From Ampullaceana balthica (lineage: Eukaryota; Mollusca; Gastropoda; Lymnaeidae), in NCBI GenBank assembly GCA_944989445.1, contig CALYLW010000058.1, positions 913,501 through 977,500 of the forward strand: a stretch of DNA of 64,000 nucleotides. Direction: 5' to 3'. Shown here in pieces: positions 61,301-64,000 of this stretch (position 1 is the first letter of the stretch; every line of letters begins with the position of its first letter). Under the pieces are notes generated by a model. It was not told where the DNA came from. It did no database searches and worked only from the letters and a program-made list of their open reading frames with translations. Both the position numbers and the translations under genes were made by a program.

Positions 61301-64000
61301 TTTTTTTTTCTTCTTCTTGTGAATTTATTTTTTTGTGAGATTTAGTAGCAGTTCCAATGTATTGCATTAGCTTTTCTTTTTCTTGATGTTTTTCTGGCAA
61401 AGTTTTTAGGACTACCAAGACTGTTAATTAAAATTTAATATTAATCAAGAACTTGTTTCTGAATGACTTTATTGGTAACAGTAGATCTGAATGCTACTTG
61501 GAGTAAGATAAGACTACTCCAGCAATTCCAGAATGGTAATGAATAATAATATCGGTACTGATCATTCAAAACTTGTGATGTGATATAAATGACGATAGGC
61601 AGCTCTTTTAGTACAGTGCTCCTTTGTGAAACCCAAAATAACCTATAAACAGGCAATAGGATTTCCTTTGCTTCTCACCATGGTAGAGTTCTTAGCTTTT
61701 TCCTTGAGAGCAATGGGTCACTTTATGGTTGTTACATAATATTGTTTCACTAAAAAAAAATAATATAAAAAAAAGAGTTCTTTTGGTAGAACTTGCCTAC
61801 ATGCACAGATGATCTGTGACATAAAGTCTTTCCAGATGTTGAACTAATGCAAAACACAATTTCATTGTTATTTTTTTAACCATTTATTCTTAAAAAGTTT
61901 TTTGTACTATTAATGTAATGTAAATAACATTTGTAAACATTCATTATATCTGCTGCAGTATGGACTAAATATTTTAGTTTTGCATGTTTTTTTTTCACAA
62001 CTTAAGATTTAAAATACTGATTCTGCTTTATTCATTACAGAATTCAAAGTCACAAGCATTAACTGTTTTAGAGGGGGAACTCGCGCAATTGAAATCCAGT
62101 CAGTCACTCTCATCAGTGAGTCAAAAACCATTTTAAACAAACAGAACATTTTTTACTTGACTTCTAAAAAATAAGTTCTTTTACTGATATAGTTAAAAAA
62201 TATTAAAATTCTTTAACTTTGTTTAACAAATTAATCATTTTTATTAATAATTTTAGTTTCAAAATTGCTCAATGAAACCCCATCACTTCATGCATTAAAT
62301 ACATTTACCTTATTCAACAAAATATTTAAATAAATATTCAATTACAGGAAGGAGCTAAAATTGCTCTGTTAGAAAATGAAAATAGTAGGTTAAAAACAGA
62401 AGTTGATCACTATCGCAACATTGTTTCTGAAACCGTGAGTAATGAATTTGTTTTATTAGATAAAAATGCATGCACTTATAAATTAGATATAACCAGTATG
62501 TTTAAAATAAATATTAATATCCCCTAAAACTTTTGAAGATTGTAAATAAAGTTAACTCTTTCTCTAAAAAGGAGAACAAATTACACCAGTTGGAAAAAAG
62601 TATTGATGCTGAAGCGAAAAAATGGGAAGAAAAATTGAAGAAAGCTCATTCTAGCTCACAAAAGGTACAAGAAAATTTATATGTTAAAATAAAAAGCTAC
62701 ACGATTAACAGATTTGGGTTGATATTTTTAATATTTTATAAAACATATGAAATCTCTTAACAAATTTTAAAAACATAAGTTTTATCCTTATTTTTTATTT
62801 TTTAAGAACTGGATTTTTTTAACAAAAAAAAATTGAAACAAATAAGAATAAATTACTCCATGCTTAACCAAAGTTCATGTTAAAAAACAGAATTTCAATT
62901 TTTTTAAGATGCTCAATATCAAAATACTTTGAAATACAGGATTCAGAATCACATCAAAAAGCACTAGAGCTTGGCGCTTTGGTAGCTCAACAAGAGCTTC
63001 AAATTGAAGAGTACAGAAAAATTTTAACAGTTACTGTAAGTTAATATCAGATCTATAATCTGAGCTCATGTCATGGTCTGACCTTTTATATATACTGGTA
63101 TTGAATTGGTGGTTTCATGTTTCTTTTATTATCCTTTTCATTTGACTGGAAAATGGGCTTGATATTTGTGTCAAAGCAAATATAAACTTTTTTTTGGTAA
63201 GAAGAAGAAAACCATTTCTTAGGAGCTCGATTAAATTTTAAATGTAAATAAATAATCACATCCAAGGATACAATTACAGCCACACTTATAACATTGCAAT
63301 TATATGAATAACAAAAGATTGGATTATTTTTAAAATATTTTTAAAACCATTGTTGACAATACTTTCTGAACTCTAGTTTTTGTTTTATTTTTTGGTTGCT
63401 TTTGTTTTTATGAGTTTAGTCCTAACATTTGATGGTTGGTTTAATATGATTTAATAATTTCTCTTGTCCTTTGCTTTGATTCATTACATGTCACCAAATC
63501 CTCCATTGTTCCAGGCAAATAGTTTAACAGAATTAGAGAAAAAAGTAGCTTCTGAGGAGAAGTCATGGAAAGAAAAATTGACTGCAGCCGAGTCAGAGCT
63601 TAGAAAGGTATAAGGCAAAGATTCTTTATGACAACTGATGTCAAAACCTTCATCTAAAGCAATATTTGGTTTTACTTTGCATGAGTTATTTCAAATTTTT
63701 TGGTGGTTCATAAATATTTATCATTTTTCTATGTTTTTAAACATGAGTTTTATGAATGACTGCATATCTTTTAATAGGCATTTCCAGGTGGCAACTTGCA
63801 CAATATTCCTTTTCAAAGCTATTTGTTTTAAATAATTAAAATATCAAACTTATGATTTGGGTTTCACCCTTTAAACAATTGTAATAAAGATGCTCTTGTA
63901 ACTTTTTATAGCTAGTGATTACATTTTATTTATTTAAATTTTATTTCAGACAAAAGATCAATTGTCCAGCTTAAAGCAAGACTTAGGATCTCAGGGAAAT
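45718..64000 (+). CDS. RRBP1: ribosome-binding protein 1 / kinectin-like gene, 21 exons seen, continues past the right edge
   Basis: ER membrane protein of the p180/kinectin family: a short N-terminal anchor, a lysine-rich cytosolic segment, then a very long coiled coil. Vertebrate members bind ribosomes, microtubules or kinesin. The 21 exons join in consistent phases to 964 codons with no stop. Residues 3-25 form a hydrophobic anchor, followed by SMREKTFEEVMEEQRR, like the p180 and kinectin sequence after the anchor. Residues 45-90 are Lys/Glu-rich. SDNEVQTLIDILLNRQG (exon 2) matches the conserved pre-coil segment. ELREKNWKAMEAL (exon 11), FQRLFPDI...EWVVSFEKQA (exons 12-13) and the YRNIVSET...LEKSIDAEAKKW module (exons 17-18) match characteristic kinectin/RRBP1 blocks. 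The decapeptide repeats of mammalian RRBP1 are absent. I infer a single invertebrate co-orthologue of RRBP1 and KTN1. The ATG has a favourable context (A at -3, G at +4). Confidence 0.92.
46614..46768 (+). CDS. RRBP1: RRBP1/KTN1 exon 2
   Basis: Residues 225-276. Acceptor ATTTTTAG|ATG, donor AAG|GTTGAT. Phase 1 to phase 0. Encodes DDGQLNGSKLISSVKTAKLS and DNEVQTLIDILLNRQG, the conserved segment before the coiled coil. Confidence 0.92.
46902..46974 (+). CDS. RRBP1: RRBP1/KTN1 exon 3
   Basis: Residues 277-300 plus one base. Acceptor TTATTACAG|AAA, donor GAAG|GTTTGG. Encodes PVYLLKKQLEEKEKALQE, the start of the coiled coil. Donor beyond GT is weak but phase-correct. Confidence 0.88.
47246..47502 (+). 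CDS. RRBP1: RRBP1/KTN1 exon 4
   Basis: Residues 301-386. Acceptor AATTTCAG|AGC, donor GAA|GTAAGT. Phase 1 to 0. Coiled coil; includes CNQHKTEVDALHQRMQHSHE. Confidence 0.92.
47909..47946 (+). CDS. RRBP1: RRBP1/KTN1 exon 5 (micro-exon, 38 bp)
   Basis: Residues 387-398 plus two bases (ENKILQETLSLK). Acceptor TCTTCCAG|GAA, donor AAAGC|GTAAGA. Phase 0 to 2; only this length joins exons 4 and 6 in frame. Confidence 0.85.
48157..48313 (+). CDS. RRBP1: RRBP1/KTN1 exon 6
   Basis: Residues 399-451. Acceptor GTTTACAG|TAA (split codon GC|T), donor CAG|GTAAAT. Coiled coil; KETVSLGEKVKQLEKEL. Confidence 0.92.
48437..48658 (+). CDS. RRBP1: RRBP1/KTN1 exon 7
   Basis: Residues 452-525, 74 codons, phase 0 both ends. 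Acceptor CTCATCAG|AAA, donor CAG|GTAATT. Coiled coil. Confidence 0.92.
48925..49029 (+). CDS. RRBP1: RRBP1/KTN1 exon 8
   Basis: Residues 526-560, 35 codons, phase 0. Acceptor TTATCTTAG|GAA, donor ACT|GTAAGT. Encodes NIKNLENQLEDLSERLDESK. Confidence 0.92.
49151..49281 (+). CDS. RRBP1: RRBP1/KTN1 exon 9
   Basis: Residues 561-603 plus two bases. Acceptor CTGTCTTAG|CGA, donor CTTGT|GTAAGT. The C-terminal part (QTAPASNGIHENGPNVSSPE) is not helical and forms a break in the coiled coil. Confidence 0.9.
49474..49627 (+). CDS. RRBP1: RRBP1/KTN1 exon 10
   Basis: Residues 604-655. Acceptor GGTATTTTAG|CCT, donor AAT|GTAAGA. Phase 2 to 0. Coiled coil resumes (NFQTQLDNKLAEIADLQNQL). Confidence 0.92.
50251..50733. 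mobile_element. pogo-like non-autonomous element in intron 10
   Basis: Left end TCGGACCTCACTAAGTTGAA; the complement of the right end, CAGTCGGACCTCGCTAAGTC, is followed by TA. The outermost left bases (TATTG for TACAG) are mutated. The right terminus is duplicated in tandem (63-bp unit, 50705-50767 and 50768-50829). The interior carries the shared module discussed under findings. Confidence 0.65.
51986..52434 (+). pseudogene. 5'-truncated CR1/jockey-type LINE fragment in intron 10
   Basis: Almost identical to 26026-26478, with only a handful of substitutions and short indels by eye. Encodes LEQIQKIAARFITGEYSKL and LEDRRTKSKVVIIHKA, then the same frameshift as the other copy, and ends in the GATAAGATAAGAT tail. 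Sense to the host gene. Confidence 0.85.
52462..53195 (+). mobile_element. Helitron-like repeat, enlarged copy
   Basis: Positions 52472-52606 and 53060-53195 match 24145-24407 in order (ACCCTCGCTGGGGTC; GTTTGTGTCCGTTCTC; CATGAGTAAGTCTGCGGCG; end CTAG|T). The 450 bp between are not in the other copy and begin with a tRNA-like sequence. Confidence 0.45.
52599..52672 (+). tRNA. tRNA-Val-like sequence (pseudogene or SINE head)
   Basis: Seventy-four bases resembling tRNA-Val: GTAGTGTATTGGTTAT (D-arm/A box), GCCTGACATGC (anticodon arm, anticodon position GAC), AAGGTC, then GGTTCAAGCCC (perfect B box) and a CAACA end. The acceptor stem pairs poorly (5' GTATTTC against 3' GGGCAAC), so a functional tRNA is unlikely. 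A T-rich stretch follows. Probably a tRNA-derived SINE or tRNA pseudogene. Confidence 0.5.
53873..53968 (+). CDS. RRBP1: RRBP1/KTN1 exon 11
   Basis: Residues 656-687, 32 codons, phase 0. Acceptor GCAATTTCAG|GAG, donor AGG|GTAAAT. ELREKNWKAMEALEKSEK is the most diagnostic block of the family: both kinectin and RRBP1 have LREKNW.AMEAL.STE here. Confidence 0.95.
53969..58509. other. RRBP1/KTN1 intron 11, 4.5 kb
   Basis: Positions 53969-55423 are AT-rich with nothing recognised. The remainder is the TTAA-flanked element at 55428-58500, which ends 9 bp before the 3' splice site. Confidence 0.7.
55428..58500. mobile_element. TTAA-target DNA transposon, 3.07 kb, at the exon 12 splice acceptor
   Basis: The ends GGTGGTCCACGGG and the inverse of CCCATGGACCACC agree at 12 of 13 positions. 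TTAA stands on both sides (55424-55427, 58501-58504). TTAA targets are used by piggyBac and Kolobok-type transposons; the ends do not decide which. No transposase frame. The interior has three diverged copies of a roughly 360-bp block (CTATTGATATTCTTTA at 57357, 57718 and, variant, 58070) and a 23-bp tandem duplication at 56688-56733. Confidence 0.8.
58510..58602 (+). CDS. RRBP1: RRBP1/KTN1 exon 12
   Basis: Residues 688-718, 31 codons, phase 0. Acceptor AACTTAG|GAG, donor CTG|GTAATT. YDKAVFQRLFPDIQIS corresponds to the VLKKLFPKVSVP segment of kinectin. The pyrimidine tract before the acceptor lies in the transposon end. Confidence 0.92.
58741..58797 (+). CDS. RRBP1: RRBP1/KTN1 exon 13, followed by a GC donor
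   Basis: Residues 719-737 (AHKEWVVSFEKQAAKKLQN), matching YGEWLHGFEKKAKE in kinectin. Acceptor TTGTTTCAG|GCT. The donor is AAT|GCAAGT, a GC-AG intron. The nearby GT alternative (GCAA|GTCTAT) would shift the frame and hit a stop in exon 14. Confidence 0.85.
58997..59089 (+). CDS. RRBP1: RRBP1/KTN1 exon 14
   Basis: Residues 738-768, 31 codons, phase 0. Acceptor TTTTACAG|ATT, donor CTC|GTAAGT. Coiled coil (LEKENELLKSELDVLKK). Confidence 0.92.
59090..60916. repeat. RRBP1/KTN1 intron 14 with short repeats
   Basis: Positions 60340-60423 (GTAAAGTGCTATGAGCCC ... AGCGCTATATAAATTATC, then TTATTATTA) resemble the 3' tail common to many L2/CR1-related SINEs and LINEs. Positions 60222-60300 recur in the next intron at 61090-61160. 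A 26-bp unit is duplicated at 60287-60340. No exon found. Confidence 0.5.
60917..61009 (+). CDS. RRBP1: RRBP1/KTN1 exon 15
   Basis: Residues 769-799, 31 codons, phase 0. Acceptor TTATTCCAG|AAT, donor TTG|GTGAGT. A second AATTCCAG nine bases further in could also be used but would drop three residues. Encodes DKHTNALKQIQEYERQVTEL. Confidence 0.88.
61010..62040. other. RRBP1/KTN1 intron 15
   Basis: About 1 kb, AT-rich. Holds the second copy of the short repeat at 61090-61160. No other feature recognised. Confidence 0.6.
62041..62115 (+). CDS. RRBP1: RRBP1/KTN1 exon 16
   Basis: Residues 800-824, 25 codons, phase 0. Acceptor TTCATTACAG|AAT, donor TCA|GTGAGT. NSKSQALTVLEGELAQLKSS. Confidence 0.9.
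62348..62434 (+). CDS. RRBP1: RRBP1/KTN1 exon 17
   Basis: Residues 825-853, 29 codons, phase 0. Acceptor CAATTACAG|GAA, donor ACC|GTGAGT. Ends EVDHYRNIVSET, corresponding to the YKSVLAETE motif of kinectin. Confidence 0.92.
62572..62664 (+). CDS. RRBP1: RRBP1/KTN1 exon 18
   Basis: Residues 854-884, 31 codons, phase 0. Acceptor CTCTAAAAAG|GAG (purine-rich next to AG, preceded by a short CTCTTTCTCT tract), donor AAG|GTACAA. LHQLEKSIDAEAKKWEEKL matches the LQKLQRSVEQEENKWKVKV block of kinectin. Confidence 0.9.
62940..63035 (+). CDS. RRBP1: RRBP1/KTN1 exon 19
   Basis: Residues 885-916, 32 codons, phase 0. Acceptor GAAATACAG|GAT, donor ACT|GTAAGT. Ends IEEYRKILTVT, a second version of the exon 17 ending. 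Confidence 0.92.
63515..63607 (+). CDS. RRBP1: RRBP1/KTN1 exon 20
   Basis: Residues 917-947, 31 codons, phase 0. Acceptor TTGTTCCAG|GCA, donor AAG|GTATAA. LTELEKKVASEEKSWKEKL is a second version of exon 18 (14 of 31 residues identical). Confidence 0.92.
63950..64000 (+). CDS. RRBP1: RRBP1/KTN1 exon 21 (cut by the window edge)
   Basis: Residues 948-964 so far (TKDQLSSLKQDLGSQGN), phase 0. Acceptor TTATTTCAG|ACA. Coiled coil continues; donor lies beyond the window. Confidence 0.88.

Overview
This is a repeat-rich, AT-rich piece of an animal nuclear genome, most likely a marine invertebrate. A mollusc or other lophotrochozoan is a guess; the sequence does not settle it. The evidence for an animal is two spliced genes with GT-AG introns whose exons match conserved metazoan proteins, set among hAT, PIF/Harbinger-like, Tc1/mariner, pogo-like, Helitron and CR1/jockey-type LINE sequences. 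Nothing bacterial is present: no operons, no CRISPR array.

Two host genes are supported. (1) ENOPH1 (enolase-phosphatase 1, methionine salvage) lies on the minus strand. Its first coding exon (8766-8876) and second coding exon (5597-5698) are here; the rest lies beyond the left edge. (2) A ribosome-binding protein 1/kinectin gene (RRBP1/KTN1 family, ER membrane anchor plus long coiled coil) lies on the plus strand. It starts at 45718 and runs off the right edge; 21 phase-compatible exons encode 964 residues so far. The two genes have unrelated jobs and are separated by about 37 kb of transposon debris.

Layout: 1-4480 is a mosaic of pogo-like elements and older repeats. 4481-5314 is a complete short Helitron with a CAA-repeat interior. 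5427-9000 is ENOPH1 with hAT insertions in intron 1. 9.3-11.3 kb holds Harbinger-like elements. 12,066-15,562 is a 25-bp satellite of about 140 units. 15,924-21,731 is a hAT element carrying a second hAT, which itself carries a Harbinger-like MITE and a retroposon-like insert. 21.7-25.7 kb holds more MITEs and foldback elements. 25.7-26.5 kb is a LINE fragment. 26,537-28,509 is a 24-bp minisatellite. 29,307-31,055 is a Helitron with a helicase remnant. 31-38 kb holds a foldback element, a mariner element and Helitron-like elements. 38-41.7 kb holds two hAT transposase pseudogenes. 42.8-45.4 kb holds two further DNA transposons. 45.7-64 kb is the RRBP1/KTN1 gene with intronic insertions.

The most notable observations are: a roughly 3.1-kb TTAA-flanked element sitting 9 bp upstream of an RRBP1/KTN1 exon, so that the element's own end supplies the polypyrimidine tract; two transposon insertions whose empty sites are preserved as paralogous sequence in the same window; a MITE family that spreads perfect CRE palindromes (TGACGTCA); and a 150-bp module shared by three unrelated transposon types.
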